Notes: generated from the letters alone by a model not told the origin. A stretch of 64,000 bases of DNA from an uncultured Polaribacter sp. (GCF_947497125.1 NZ_CANMFI010000004.1:124001-188000), one strand, 5' to 3'; counted from the stretch's first letter, positions 9,405 through 18,795 are shown. A program made the numbers and translations.

Positions 9405-9865
9405 ATTGCATTATTTTTAATAGCAACTGCTTTATGAATTGCCTTTCTAATTCTAGAATAGGTACCGCATCTACAAATATTACTACTCATTGCGTTATCA
9501 ATATCAGTATCTGTCGGATTTTCTAAAGAGTCTAAAAGTGCTGTTGCTGCAATTAATTGCCCAGATTGGCAATATCCACATTGAGGAACATTACCATCAT
9601 TCCAAGCTTCTCTTAAAAATTCTAAATTTTTAGAGCTTCCTTCTATGGTAAAAATTTCTTTTCCGATGGCATAAGAAATTGGCATGCTACAAGATTTAGT
9701 AAGCACTCCATCAATTAAAACAGAGCAAGCCCCACATTGTGCAACACCACAACCAAATTTGGTTCCTGTTAATCCTACTATATCTCTAATAGCCCATAAT
9801 AAGGGCATATCATCCTGTACATCAACTGTATAAGATTTTCCGTTAATTGATATTATTTTACTCAC
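9401..9865 (-). CDS. [2Fe-2S] subunit of molybdenum hydroxylase (IorA type)
   Basis: 154-aa partner of the molybdenum subunit, carrying two [2Fe-2S] clusters. Plant-ferredoxin-type ligands are C39, C44, C47 and C59; the C-terminal four-helix-type ligands are C96, C99, C131 and C133. All eight cysteines are present. It has no signal peptide, so it should be carried out by the Tat signal of the large subunit. Translational coupling through an ATGA overlap with that subunit. Confidence 0.95.
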   Translation of the reverse strand: MSKIISINGKSYTVDVQDDMPLLWAIRDIVGLTGTKFGCGVAQCGACSVLIDGVLTKSCSMPISYAIGKEIFTIEGSSKNLEFLREAWNDGNVPQCGYCQSGQLIAATALLDSLENPTDTDIDNAMSSNICRCGTYSRIRKAIHKAVAIKNNAI

Positions 9866-9899
9866 TTTGTATCTTTTTAAAGTTACAAGTTACATAAAA

Positions 9900-11005
9900 T
9901 TAGAACAAAATACAAACAGGTGTTGGTGCCGAAATTTCTGAAATAAATGTAAGTTTTCCTGTTTTAAAATTTCTCTGAAAACAAACAATCGAATTAGAAT
10001 CTTTATTGGCAACAATTAAAAAACGATTGTCTGGAGTAAGATTAAAATTCCGCGGACTCTCACCTTTTACAGAAGTAAAATCTATTAACTCTAAGGTTCC
10101 GTTTACAGCATTCACTTTAAAAGTTACTATTGAATTATGCCCTCGATTTGAAGCATATAAAAACTGACCATCTTTAGAGATATGAATGTCTGCTGCCTTA
10201 CTAAAATTGATGAAATTTTCTGGCAAGATAGAAATAGATGAAACTATACTATATATACCCTCTTTTTCGTTTAATAAAGAGATCGTATTATTCAGTTCAT
10301 TTAAAACATAGATGTTAGTATTCTTCGGATGAAAAGCAAGATGTCTTGGACCTGCACCATCTGTCATTTTTAACTTAGCTTGTTGTAGTGGAACAAAATT
10401 TGTTTTTAAAGAATCTAAAGTAGAAAACCACAACTCATTAGTGCCTAAATCTACAGAAATAATTTTTTTAGTATGTTGTTTAAACCATACAGAATGCGCA
10501 TGAGGTGCTTTTTGCCTATTTGTTGTTCCTTTACCTACATGCTGTTGTAGTGCTAATAAATTTGTTAATCCGTTTATAGTGTCTACTTTTTAATACCCAA
10601 TATTTCCGCCAGTATAATTAGCAACTAAAACCTGATTTTCGTTATTTACAGTTACAAAACAAGGATGCGCGCCACCTGTTTTCGTTTTATTGATGAATAA
10701 CAAACTGTCTTTATCAATCTTAAAAGCACTTACAAAACCATCACCATCTTTATTTACTTCTTCTACAACTAAAAGTAGTTTTCGGTCTTTTGTTTTTACT
10801 AAAAAAGAAGGGTTTGTAGCCTTGGCAACCAATCCTATTTTAGAGAGTTTACCTGAAGCGCTAACACTGTATTTATATATATACCTTTACTTAAAGAATC
10901 TGTATAGGTGCCAACATAAAAACTTACTTCATTTTCTTGTTTTGAAGTTGTACAACTTAAAACTAACAGCAACACAAACGTTAAGATAATTCCCTTTTTT
11001 ATCAT
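9900..11005 (-). pseudogene. Lactonase family lipoprotein, broken (frameshift + nonsense)
   Basis: Remnant of a seven-bladed beta-propeller lactonase (6-phosphogluconolactonase/YbhE-like). Reading from ATG 11005 gives MIKKGIILTFVLLLVLSC, a lipoprotein signal, then SFYVGTYTDSLSKGIYI. At the TA repeat 10874-10883 the frame is lost; adding one TA unit would restore SKGIYIYKYSVSASG. The second frame then runs to GGNIGY and meets TAA (10590-10592). After it the same frame continues (KVDTINGL...PHAHSVWF...DGAGPRHLAFHP) to the normal end at 9900. Two independent lesions make loss of function likely. The ATG overlaps the M14 gene's stop as ATGA. Confidence 0.85.
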
Positions 11006-12744
11006 TTGTTTACTTTAAAAATTGGCAAAAGAAGATGCGCTTTTTCATAATGAGCAGATTTTTTGTAAATAAAATCTAACTGTATTCTTGGGTTTTCAGC
11101 AAAATAGGTGTCAGAGGCTAATTTAGCATCAAACTCTTGTTTTAATGTTGGATTTTCTTCCAAAAGACGTGCTGCAACCTCTTCGAAAACATAGCCAGAA
11201 TACCCTTCTTTTTGTTGTAAGATAGTATCAAAAAAATTCCAATTAAAAAAAGAATCGGTAGCGGTAGCCTCTAATGTTTCTAATAGATAACGAACACCGG
11301 ATTGATTGGTCTTAATATATAAATCTCCTTTTTTAAACTGTCTTTGTTTTACAGATGATGATACTGTTGAATTATAATGTAAATAATGCCCTTCGTAAGG
11401 GTAAGTTCTTGTTTTAAAATCTTTAATATGATTTACCTCAACTTGAAATGAAGTATCTTTTTCTAACAATGTAAACTCAATTTCATTTGCTTTTAAGCGA
11501 TCTATTACTGTATGCCAACCTTGCTCTAAAATATAAGCTTTTGGTATTTTAACAGAATCAGTGGCTATAAAATTATTATAATACTTTACAGCTTTTGTAA
11601 ATGGCTGTTGCTTATCATAAAACATTCTTTTACCGTTGGTAACCTTACTATCAATCATAGCACCTTCGTAACCCATAAATTGCAATTCTGAAGCTACTTT
11701 TTTATCAACAGAAAAAGCAATCGGATAGTATTCTTTTTCTAAAACCTCTGCAAGAGCGTTTTTTCTGAGTTCAGCAATTTTAGTACCCTTTTCGGTTAAA
11801 AAATCTAAGGCAGAAAAAAGAAGTTCATAAGTCTGCTCTACTCTTATTTTATAAGGCTTTAACATATGTGTTTCTACCATTAAACCCAGTGTATTAAACA
11901 AGGTTGTATATCCTGTAGAATATCTTGGAGAATCGAAAAACTGAGAAAATCCGTTGTCTGGTTTTGTGCCCCAAACATTAACGTAAGGTGTAATTTCTAT
12001 TTTTTTATTTTTTAATGATTTTTCTATACTAGGACGCATTTCATCTTCTAAAAAAGCGCCCAAATTACCACCTAACTTATTGTGTTGTGTAAATAAATGT
12101 GTTATTGCATACTGATAATCTGCACCATTACTAACATGATTATCTATAAAAACATCTGGGTTCACCGCATGAAAAATTGCTGCAAAAGCAGCTGCGTTTT
12201 TAGTGTCTTGCTTTATAAAATCTCTATTTAAATCAAAATTTCTGGCATTGCCTCGAAATCCGTATTCTAAAGGTCCGTTTTGATTTGCCCTTGTATGCGA
12301 ATTTCTATTTAAAGCACCTCCAATATTATAAACCGGAATAATACAAATGATAGTGTTTTTATACTTCTTTTTTAAAGAATCGTTTTGTACAATATCTCTT
12401 ATAAAAAGCATCGAAGCGTCTATGCCATCAGATTCGCCTGGATGAATTCCGTTATTTATTAAAATTTTATTTTTTGATGATTGCTTAATTTCATCAACAT
12501 TAAAAATACCTTCTGCATTGTAAACAACTAAATGCAACGGATTACCAGAATCTGTTTGTCCGAAAGAAAAAAGTGAGACAGATGTATGCACTTCTGCTAA
12601 GTCTTTATAATAAGAAATAACATCTTTGTAAATTGGCGTTTCCGTTCCATTAGATTTCTCAAAAAGTGTGGTAAAATCTTTATTTACCTCATTTTTACAG
12701 GCAAAAAAGAAAAAAATACTTAATAATAGAATGGCATTTTTCAT
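11002..12744 (-). CDS. M14 family zinc carboxypeptidase, lipoprotein
   Basis: 580-aa metallocarboxypeptidase, probably anchored in the cell envelope: signal MKNAILLLSIFFFFAC with lipobox cysteine C16. Zinc ligands are H101 and E104 (GIHPGES) and H203 (FIDNHVS); the substrate-carboxylate NR pair is at 173-174. The roughly 250-residue C-terminal region beyond the catalytic domain is typical of Bacteroidota members. It trims peptides from the C-terminus; specificity unknown. It shares one base with the coaD stop (TAATG) and overlaps the lactonase pseudogene as ATGA, so this was one operon. Confidence 0.9.
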   Translation of the reverse strand: MKNAILLLSIFFFFACKNEVNKDFTTLFEKSNGTETPIYKDVISYYKDLAEVHTSVSLFSFGQTDSGNPLHLVVYNAEGIFNVDEIKQSSKNKILINNGIHPGESDGIDASMLFIRDIVQNDSLKKKYKNTIICIIPVYNIGGALNRNSHTRANQNGPLEYGFRGNARNFDLNRDFIKQDTKNAAAFAAIFHAVNPDVFIDNHVSNGADYQYAITHLFTQHNKLGGNLGAFLEDEMRPSIEKSLKNKKIEITPYVNVWGTKPDNGFSQFFDSPRYSTGYTTLFNTLGLMVETHMLKPYKIRVEQTYELLFSALDFLTEKGTKIAELRKNALAEVLEKEYYPIAFSVDKKVASELQFMGYEGAMIDSKVTNGKRMFYDKQQPFTKAVKYYNNFIATDSVKIPKAYILEQGWHTVIDRLKANEIEFTLLEKDTSFQVEVNHIKDFKTRTYPYEGHYLHYNSTVSSSVKQRQFKKGDLYIKTNQSGVRYLLETLEATATDSFFNWNFFDTILQQKEGYSGYVFEEVAARLLEENPTLKQEFDAKLASDTYFAENPRIQLDFIYKKSAHYEKAHLLLPIFKVNK

Positions 12745-13208
12745 TATTTATCTTTTTTTATGCGCACACTTTTAGGCACCAACTTTGTATAATCTCCATT
12801 AAATTTAATTACTTCTCTAACAATAGACGAAGAAATATAAGAGGTACTTGCTGCGGTTAATAAAAATACCGTTTCTATAGGTGCCAAATCTCTATTGGTA
12901 TGTGCAATGGCTTTTTCAAATTCAAAATCAGCCGGATTTCTTAATCCTCTCAATATAAATTTTACATTATTTTGTATGCAAAAGTCGACTGTTAAACCAG
13001 TATAAGTTACCACTTTTACTTTTTTATGATCTTTAAAAGAGTCTTCTATAAACTTTTTACGCTCTTCTAAAGAGAACATGTATTTTTTATTTGAATTAAC
13101 ACCAATTGCAATAATTAGCTCATCAAATAAATCTAAACCTCTACTTATTACATCGAAATGACCTAAGGTAAATGGGTCAAAAGATCCTGGAAAAATTGCT
13201 CTTTTCAT
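12744..13208 (-). CDS. coaD: Phosphopantetheine adenylyltransferase
   Basis: Penultimate step of coenzyme A synthesis: 4'-phosphopantetheine + ATP to dephospho-CoA. 154 aa, normal length, with FPGSFDPFTLGH (nucleotidyltransferase TxGH motif at 14-17), RGLRNPADFEFE and STSYISSSIVREV. It lies 35 bp after ddl on the same strand and is followed by the M14 gene with a one-base overlap. Confidence 0.97.
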   Translation of the reverse strand: MKRAIFPGSFDPFTLGHFDVISRGLDLFDELIIAIGVNSNKKYMFSLEERKKFIEDSFKDHKKVKVVTYTGLTVDFCIQNNVKFILRGLRNPADFEFEKAIAHTNRDLAPIETVFLLTAASTSYISSSIVREVIKFNGDYTKLVPKSVRIKKDK

Positions 13209-13243
13209 TGTTGTATAATTTGATGAATTCTATTAATTCTAAT

Positions 13244-14218
13244 TTATTTTAAGGCCGTTAAGATGGCATTTCCAAACAAGTTTTTTAAAGAAATACCTGC
13301 CGCCTTAGCTTGTTGTGGCAGTATACTTTCTTCTGTTAAACCGGGCACTGTATTCATTTCTAAGAAATGTGGGTCGCCGTTTACCAAAATAAACTCTGAT
13401 CTAGAAAAACCAGACATGTTTAAAATATGATATACTCTTTTTGCCACTTCCACTACTTTTTCTTCAATAGCTGCAGATAATCTTGCTGGCGTTATTTCTT
13501 CTGATTTCCCTTCGTATTTAGCTTCATAATCGAAAAAATCATTTTCAGAAACAATCTCTGTAATAGGCAACACTTTTGTTTGTCCGTTATAATTAATAAC
13601 ACCTACAGAAACCTCTGTTCCTTCTAAAAAAGATTCAATTAAAATCTCGGTATCTTCTTTATATGCTTTTTCTAATGCAGGCAAAATTGCCTCTTTGGTG
13701 TGTACTTTAGAAATACCGTAGCTAGAACCTGCATTGTTGGGTTTTACAAAGCAAGGGAGTCCTACTTTAGCAATAATTGCATCTAAATTAACAAGATCTC
13801 CTTTGTTTAAATATACCGAAATTGCGGTTTTAATACCATATTCTTTTACAACACTAAGTGTATCTCTTTTATTAAACGTTAATGCCATTTGATAAAAAGG
13901 CGCAGAAGTGTGTTTCAATTTTAAAAGATTAAAATATGCTAACAATTGTCCGTTTTCTCCTGGCGCACCATGAATCGCATTAAAAACACAATCAAAAGTT
14001 ACTCGAGTACCATCAATTACACACGAAAAATCATTTTTATCAATAGCATACTCTTTATTATTGGCATCTAAAGCTACCCATTTATCTTTTAAAATCAGTA
14101 CTCTAAAAGCGTTAAAAACTTCTGTATCTAAATGATTATATACTACATTTCCACTTTTTATAGAAATGTTTACTTCGGATGAATATCCGCCCATAACAAT
14201 TGCAATGTTCTTCTTCAT
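13244..14218 (-). CDS. ddl: D-alanine--D-alanine ligase
   Basis: ATP-dependent formation of D-Ala-D-Ala for peptidoglycan. The 324-aa ATP-grasp protein begins KKNIAIVMGGYSSEVNISI and has FVKPNNAGSSYGISKV (ATP binding), EVSVGVINY, and FLEMNTVPGLTEESILP at the metal/D-Ala site. First gene of a ddl-coaD-M14 operon, divergent from the PASTA gene. A -7 element lies 21 bp upstream. Confidence 0.97.
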   Translation of the reverse strand: MKKNIAIVMGGYSSEVNISIKSGNVVYNHLDTEVFNAFRVLILKDKWVALDANNKEYAIDKNDFSCVIDGTRVTFDCVFNAIHGAPGENGQLLAYFNLLKLKHTSAPFYQMALTFNKRDTLSVVKEYGIKTAISVYLNKGDLVNLDAIIAKVGLPCFVKPNNAGSSYGISKVHTKEAILPALEKAYKEDTEILIESFLEGTEVSVGVINYNGQTKVLPITEIVSENDFFDYEAKYEGKSEEITPARLSAAIEEKVVEVAKRVYHILNMSGFSRSEFILVNGDPHFLEMNTVPGLTEESILPQQAKAAGISLKNLFGNAILTALK

Positions 14219-14238
14219 TGGTTTCTAAAATAATAAAA

Positions 14239-14246
14239 CAAATTTA
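14239..14246 (-). promoter_or_regulatory. -7 element of the ddl-coaD operon
   Basis: TAAATTTG on the minus strand matches TAnnTTTG. It predicts a leader of about 15 nt to the ddl ATG at 14218. No -33 box recognised. Confidence 0.45.
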
Positions 14247-14283
14247 TCAAAATAAATATAGAAATAGCCGCGTTTAGTTTTTA

Positions 14284-14291
14284 TATCTTTG
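14284..14291 (+). promoter_or_regulatory. -7 element of the PASTA-rluD operon
   Basis: TATCTTTG, an exact TAnnTTTG match, 22 bp before the ATG at 14314. It faces away from the ddl promoter. Confidence 0.5.
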
Positions 14292-14313
14292 CGTGTTCTA
14301 AAAATCAAAAAAA

Positions 14314-14868
14314 ATGAGTGTTTTTCAATTCTTAAAAAGTAAATCCTTCTTTTTACAGTTAACTATTGCTATTATTGGTTTATTGATCTTTATTTTCGGC
14401 CTAAAATATTGGCTTGGTTTTTCTACAAACCACGATCAAAAGATTCAAGTACCTAATTTACACAAAATGTCTTTAGAAAGTGTTACTAAAAAATTAAATG
14501 AATTAAATTTAGATTTTAAAGTTATAGACAGTGCTAGTTTTAACCCTAATTACCCTAAAAAATCTGTTATAGAACAATCTCCAGAAGCGGGTGATTTTGT
14601 TAAAGAAAAGCGTAAAATTTACCTTACTTTAAATCCATCAAAATATAGAGATGTTACCATACCAGATTTAAACGGAAAAACAAAACGACAAGCTATTTCT
14701 CACCTTCGATCTATTGGCTTTAATGTAGGCACAAACTATACATATGTAAATGACATTGGTAAAGATGTAGTTCGTGGATTGCGCTATAAAAGCAACATCT
14801 TAAACAAAGGAGACAAACTACCATTAAACACTATTATTGATTTAGTTTTAGGAGACGGTAATAATTAA
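14314..14868 (+). CDS. PASTA domain membrane protein
   Basis: 184 aa: short cytosolic N-terminus, one TM helix about 12-31 (FLQLTIAIIGLLIFIFGLKY), then two PASTA repeats facing the periplasm (about 43-110 and 112-184; IQVPNLHKMSLESVTKKL and VTIPDLNGKTKRQAISHL). PASTA modules bind peptidoglycan or mediate protein contacts. This one has no kinase or transpeptidase domain. It sits between ddl and rluD, a gene order common in the phylum, which suggests a cell-wall role, but none is proven. Confidence 0.9.
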   Translation: MSVFQFLKSKSFFLQLTIAIIGLLIFIFGLKYWLGFSTNHDQKIQVPNLHKMSLESVTKKLNELNLDFKVIDSASFNPNYPKKSVIEQSPEAGDFVKEKRKIYLTLNPSKYRDVTIPDLNGKTKRQAISHLRSIGFNVGTNYTYVNDIGKDVVRGLRYKSNILNKGDKLPLNTIIDLVLGDGNN

Positions 14869-14930
14869 AAAGATAAACTTTACAAGTAGATACATTTTAA
14901 TTGTATTAGAAATTATACAAGACAACAACA

Positions 14931-15971
14931 ATGCAAGAAAACCAAAATAACGATATTGATAATGATGAACTTTACGAACATCATAAATTTATAGCTAGCG
15001 AAGGGCAAGAACCCCTTCGAGTAGATAAATTTTTAATGAATTTTGTAGAAAATGCTACAAGAAGTAAAGTACAGCAAGCTGCAAAAGCTGGAAACGTTTT
15101 GGTGAATGATATCGCTGTAAAATCTAACTACAAAGTAAAACCAAATGATATTGTTAGGGTTGTTTTATCGTATCCGCCAGCAGAAAACTTATTAGTTGCA
15201 GAAGATATTCCGATTGATATAGTATATGAAGATGATGCCGTTATTGTGGTAAATAAACCTGCCGGAATGGTAGTACACCCCGGCCATGGCAATTATTCTG
15301 GCACCTTAGTAAACGGCTTAATTCATCACATAGAAAATTTACCAACCAACTCTAATGAAAGACCTGGTTTGGTGCATAGAATAGATAAAGACACTAGTGG
15401 TCTATTAGTAGTTGCAAAAACAGAATTTGCAATGGCACACCTGTCTAAACAATTTTTTGATAGAACTACAGAACGTTTATATTACGCATTGGTTTGGGGA
15501 CATGTAGAAGAAGATGAGGGTACAATTGAAGGAAACATTGGCAGAAGCTTAAAAAACCGTTTGCAAATGGCCGTTTTTCCTGATGGCGAATTTGGCAAAC
15601 ATGCAGTTACTCATTACAAAGTTTTAGAACGCTTAACCTACGTTACGTTGGTACAATGTAAATTAGAAACAGGCAGAACGCACCAAATTAGAGCGCACTT
15701 TAAACATATAGGACATACGCTTTTTAATGATGAACGCTACGGAGGAAATGATATTTTAAAAGGGACAACTTTTACAAAATACAAGCAGTTTGTAAACAAC
15801 TGCTTTAAAGTTTTACCTAGACAAGCTTTGCATGCTAAAACATTAGGTTTTACACATCCAACGACAGGTAAATTTATGCAGTTTAACTCAGATATACCAT
15901 CGGATATTGTAAACTGTTTAGAAAAATGGAGAACCTATTCTGAAAACTCTAAAGATGTAGAAATAGAATAA
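14931..15971 (+). CDS. rluD: RluA family pseudouridine synthase (RluD-like)
   Basis: 346 aa: acidic N-terminus, S4 RNA-binding domain about 25-90 (LRVDKFLMNFVENATRSKVQ), then the catalytic domain with HRIDKDTSGLLVVAKT and catalytic D154. These enzymes isomerise uridines in 23S rRNA; the RluD-type position (helix 69) is inferred from domain layout and length. It follows the PASTA gene by 62 bp and ends at a strong terminator. Confidence 0.93.
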   Translation: MQENQNNDIDNDELYEHHKFIASEGQEPLRVDKFLMNFVENATRSKVQQAAKAGNVLVNDIAVKSNYKVKPNDIVRVVLSYPPAENLLVAEDIPIDIVYEDDAVIVVNKPAGMVVHPGHGNYSGTLVNGLIHHIENLPTNSNERPGLVHRIDKDTSGLLVVAKTEFAMAHLSKQFFDRTTERLYYALVWGHVEEDEGTIEGNIGRSLKNRLQMAVFPDGEFGKHAVTHYKVLERLTYVTLVQCKLETGRTHQIRAHFKHIGHTLFNDERYGGNDILKGTTFTKYKQFVNNCFKVLPRQALHAKTLGFTHPTTGKFMQFNSDIPSDIVNCLEKWRTYSENSKDVEIE

Positions 15972-15973
15972 AA

Positions 15974-16014
15974 AAAAAGGTGTATTCATTTTAATAATTT
16001 GAATACACCTTTTT
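15974..16014. terminator. Terminator between rluD and DUF6428 gene
   Basis: Stem AAAAAGGTGTATTCA (15974-15988) pairs with TGAATACACCTTTTT (16000-16014), followed by more T. It serves both convergent genes. Confidence 0.9.
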
Positions 16015-16019
16015 TTTGT

Positions 16020-16490
16020 CTAGCAACAACCAGACCCTGGCAAACAAGTACTTGAACTTCCTTTATCAGAAATTTTAATTCGTGGTTTTTCTGCTGGAAT
16101 TCCACAAGCATCTTCTGCCAAGCAAGCTGTTAGCTTTGAGGTTAATATAAAGTCTGTTCCATTAAAATCTAAACCGAATTTACCAATGGTTTCTTTGCCT
16201 TGATACTCTACTTCAATTTCTAAATCTGAAAAATGAAACGCTTTTTCAGACAACTCTACAATGCTTAACAATTTTTCTGGATGCAATCTGTGATCGTAAT
16301 CATTTTTTTCCCATAGCTGAAAATTAATTACTTCTTCATGCCTGATTTTACCACCACAATCAATAAAATTTTTTGTTATTTTACCTACTTCGGTTACATG
16401 AAAATGAGAAGCAACATATTGCCCGTTTGGTAGTTGAAACGCTATTTGATCTAATTTAGTTAAATGATTTTTAATTTCTGATAATTTCAT
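16020..16490 (-). CDS. DUF6428 family protein with Cys-rich tail
   Basis: 156-aa protein recognised as DUF6428 from MKLSEIKNHLTKLDQIAFQL, HFHVTEVGKITKNFIDCGG and the tail CLPGSGCC. The family is often found beside arsenic-resistance genes (arsR, arsC, arsenite exporter) in Bacteroidota. No such genes are present here. The histidines in SHFHVTE and the terminal cysteines could bind metal, but this is inference. It may share a transcript with the membrane-protein gene upstream (17 bp gap). Confidence 0.75.
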   Translation of the reverse strand: MKLSEIKNHLTKLDQIAFQLPNGQYVASHFHVTEVGKITKNFIDCGGKIRHEEVINFQLWEKNDYDHRLHPEKLLSIVELSEKAFHFSDLEIEVEYQGKETIGKFGLDFNGTDFILTSKLTACLAEDACGIPAEKPRIKISDKGSSSTCLPGSGCC

Positions 16491-16507
16491 AGGTAGGGTA
16501 ATAATTT

Positions 16508-17836
16508 TTATTGCTTATAGTACCAAAAAGGGATGGTTATTATTTTCTCTGAAACAATAGTATCTTTTGGTTTCTTTTGAAATTTAGGCTTAGGTTTTGT
16601 AAATCTACTAATTTTTAGCAAATGTTTTCCTTCAGAAATAGATTTTAATGGCAAAACAGTTTCAAAACCCAATTGGTGGTTTAAGTCTGAAATTAAAAAA
16701 TCTGTTTGAACAGGTGTACTATCTAATTGCAAAGCATACGTTTTTTTAAACGCGTTTAAATATCTAGTTTGTAAACTATCTTTAAATTGAAGTTTTTTCT
16801 TAAAGAAAAAATCACTTTTAAAACCTCTTGTATCTGTTACCTTTTTTAAAGAAATATCTTGATCTGTTACAGCATCTTCTATACTTTTTACAAAAGGAAT
16901 GAAAACTACTAAAAATGGTTTTTCTATAATTTTAGAGGTAATTGCTGCATTATTTATGAATTCTCCTTTTTCTAAGGTGTTTAAATAATTTGTGCTGTTA
17001 GTATAATTCTCTGAAGAAATAGAAGACCTAAAAACAAAACTTGATCTTACATTACTTACCGTTGACAAATAAAAAGCACTTAAATAAACAGGAAATAATA
17101 TAAAGAGGATTCTTCTTCCGAATTTATTGTCTAAAAAATTATATACCAAAGGCCTGTATAAAAACGATAATGTTAGTATGCTAAAAACCTTGTATAAAGG
17201 AAAATATAGAAAGGAAGTCCATTCTTTTTTCTTTAAATACCCTTGCGTTATAAAATCAATAAAAACAATAAAACATAAAAACAGAAAAAACATTCCAAAG
17301 AAGCCAAGTAACATGGTGCCTAAAAATTCAGAAAAAATACCAGATTCAATAAAAAAATTTCCTGCCAATAAAATTACTAACAACACTATAAAAAATGAAA
17401 TAATGTAAAATAGATATAAAAAAGTAACTGCAAATAAAATACTACAGTAGTTTTCTAGATTGCCGATATACTTATCAAAAGACCCTACTTTATTTTTTAA
17501 GTAGTTTGTAAATCTTTTTCTATAATTTAAAGAATCATAATCTATCTCTCCAGAAACATAGCGCAAACCAATTGCACCAATCCAAAGACCTCTTAGTACT
17601 ACATGTATTATTAGATTAACAATTAAAACCAAACAAGAAATACTAGCAAGAACAAACAAAAACTTTGTGTAACTTTCTGCAGCTACTGACTCTTGTCTTG
17701 CTATACTTAATGGCTCTATGGCTGTAAATAAACCAAAAATTGCAAACCCAGAAATTAGTAATTCTAATTGCCAACTTTCTTGTTGTAACTTATCTAATAA
17801 CTCTTTAAACTTAGAGTTGCTATAATTGTTTTCCAT
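16508..17836 (-). CDS. Uncharacterised multi-pass membrane protein
   Basis: No named family recognised. From ATG 17836 the protein is 442 aa, starting MENNYSNSKFKELLDKL; a GTG at 17860 would add 8 residues and is less likely. About six or seven hydrophobic helices occupy the first 270 residues (ELLISGFAIFGLFTAI and FLFVLASISCLVLIVNLI among them). A roughly 170-residue soluble C-terminal part follows and ends in a Lys/Pro-rich stretch. The loop after TM2 carries LRGLWIGAIGLRYVSGEIDY, which looks conserved. Similar proteins occur in other Flavobacteriia without function. Confidence 0.7.
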   Translation of the reverse strand: MENNYSNSKFKELLDKLQQESWQLELLISGFAIFGLFTAIEPLSIARQESVAAESYTKFLFVLASISCLVLIVNLIIHVVLRGLWIGAIGLRYVSGEIDYDSLNYRKRFTNYLKNKVGSFDKYIGNLENYCSILFAVTFLYLFYIISFFIVLLVILLAGNFFIESGIFSEFLGTMLLGFFGMFFLFLCFIVFIDFITQGYLKKKEWTSFLYFPLYKVFSILTLSFLYRPLVYNFLDNKFGRRILFILFPVYLSAFYLSTVSNVRSSFVFRSSISSENYTNSTNYLNTLEKGEFINNAAITSKIIEKPFLVVFIPFVKSIEDAVTDQDISLKKVTDTRGFKSDFFFKKKLQFKDSLQTRYLNAFKKTYALQLDSTPVQTDFLISDLNHQLGFETVLPLKSISEGKHLLKISRFTKPKPKFQKKPKDTIVSEKIITIPFWYYKQ

Positions 17837-18036
17837 AGCTTTTTTTTGACCAATATACACACTTTAAATCATAATAAAACAAATATTTACACCCTAAAAA
17901 GCAATTGTTTTTATGCATCTAAATAGGTTTTATCAATATAAATATCAGAATTTTATTGTGGTTCTTTTATTGATTGTTTCCTATCTTTTGTACTTTTATC
18001 TAAAATTAAGAATTTCTATTATTAGAACTATATCAG

Positions 18037-18795
18037 ATGAAAATTATAATTTCTCCAGCAAAATCTCTTGACTTTGAAAGCAAAGCTCCTACAAGTTTAT
18101 TTACTCAACCTCGTTTTTTAGAGCAGTCTGAAACGTTAAATAAAAAACTAAAAACACTTTCTAAAAAGAAACTATCGGATTTGATGAAAATTTCTGATGA
18201 TTTAGCCCAACTGAATTATGATAGAAATCAGACTTGGCAAACTCCTTTTACTTCAGAAAATGCAAAACAAGCCATTTATTCTTTTACCGGAGCTGTTTTT
18301 CAGGGTATTGATGCCACTACTTTATCCGAAGAAAAAATACCTTTGTTACAAAATAATTTAAGAATTTTATCTGGCATGTATGGTTTGTTAAAACCTTTAG
18401 ATCTAATACAACCTTACAGACTAGAAATGGGCACTCGATTAAAAGTGGGCAGCACAGAAAATTTATATAAATTTTGGAATAACGACTTGGCAAACTCTTT
18501 AAATGAAGAGTTAAAAGAGGGTGAGCTTTTAATTAACTTAGCCAGCTCAGAGTATTTTAAAGCACTTCCTAAAAAAACTTTAAAAGTACCAATGATTACT
18601 CCTGTTTTTAAAGATTTTAAAAACGGAGAATATAAAACTATAATGACCTATGCAAAAATGGCACGTGGCTATATGGTAAGATATATTTTAGACAATAATG
18701 TAGAAACTATCGAAGATTTAAAAGGTTTTAATATCGAAAATTATCGTTTTTCTGAAGATATGTCTACCGGAAATGAATTGGTTTTTACTCGCTAA
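18037..18795 (+). CDS. yaaA: Peroxide stress protein YaaA
   Basis: 252-aa DUF328/UPF0246 protein: MKIISPAKSLDFESKAP at the N-terminus and YRLEMGTRLKVG plus ARGYMVRYI further on. In E. coli YaaA lowers free iron and limits oxidative DNA damage under H2O2 stress, and the fold binds DNA. Single gene, 47 bp before the DUF218 gene. A small ORF overlaps its start from upstream. Confidence 0.93.
   Translation: MKIIISPAKSLDFESKAPTSLFTQPRFLEQSETLNKKLKTLSKKKLSDLMKISDDLAQLNYDRNQTWQTPFTSENAKQAIYSFTGAVFQGIDATTLSEEKIPLLQNNLRILSGMYGLLKPLDLIQPYRLEMGTRLKVGSTENLYKFWNNDLANSLNEELKEGELLINLASSEYFKALPKKTLKVPMITPVFKDFKNGEYKTIMTYAKMARGYMVRYILDNNVETIEDLKGFNIENYRFSEDMSTGNELVFTR

Noticed and set aside
10874..10883. Phase-variable switch at the TA tract of the lactonase
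   Set aside because: The tract is short (about five units) and a separate nonsense codon downstream would keep the gene off in any phase.
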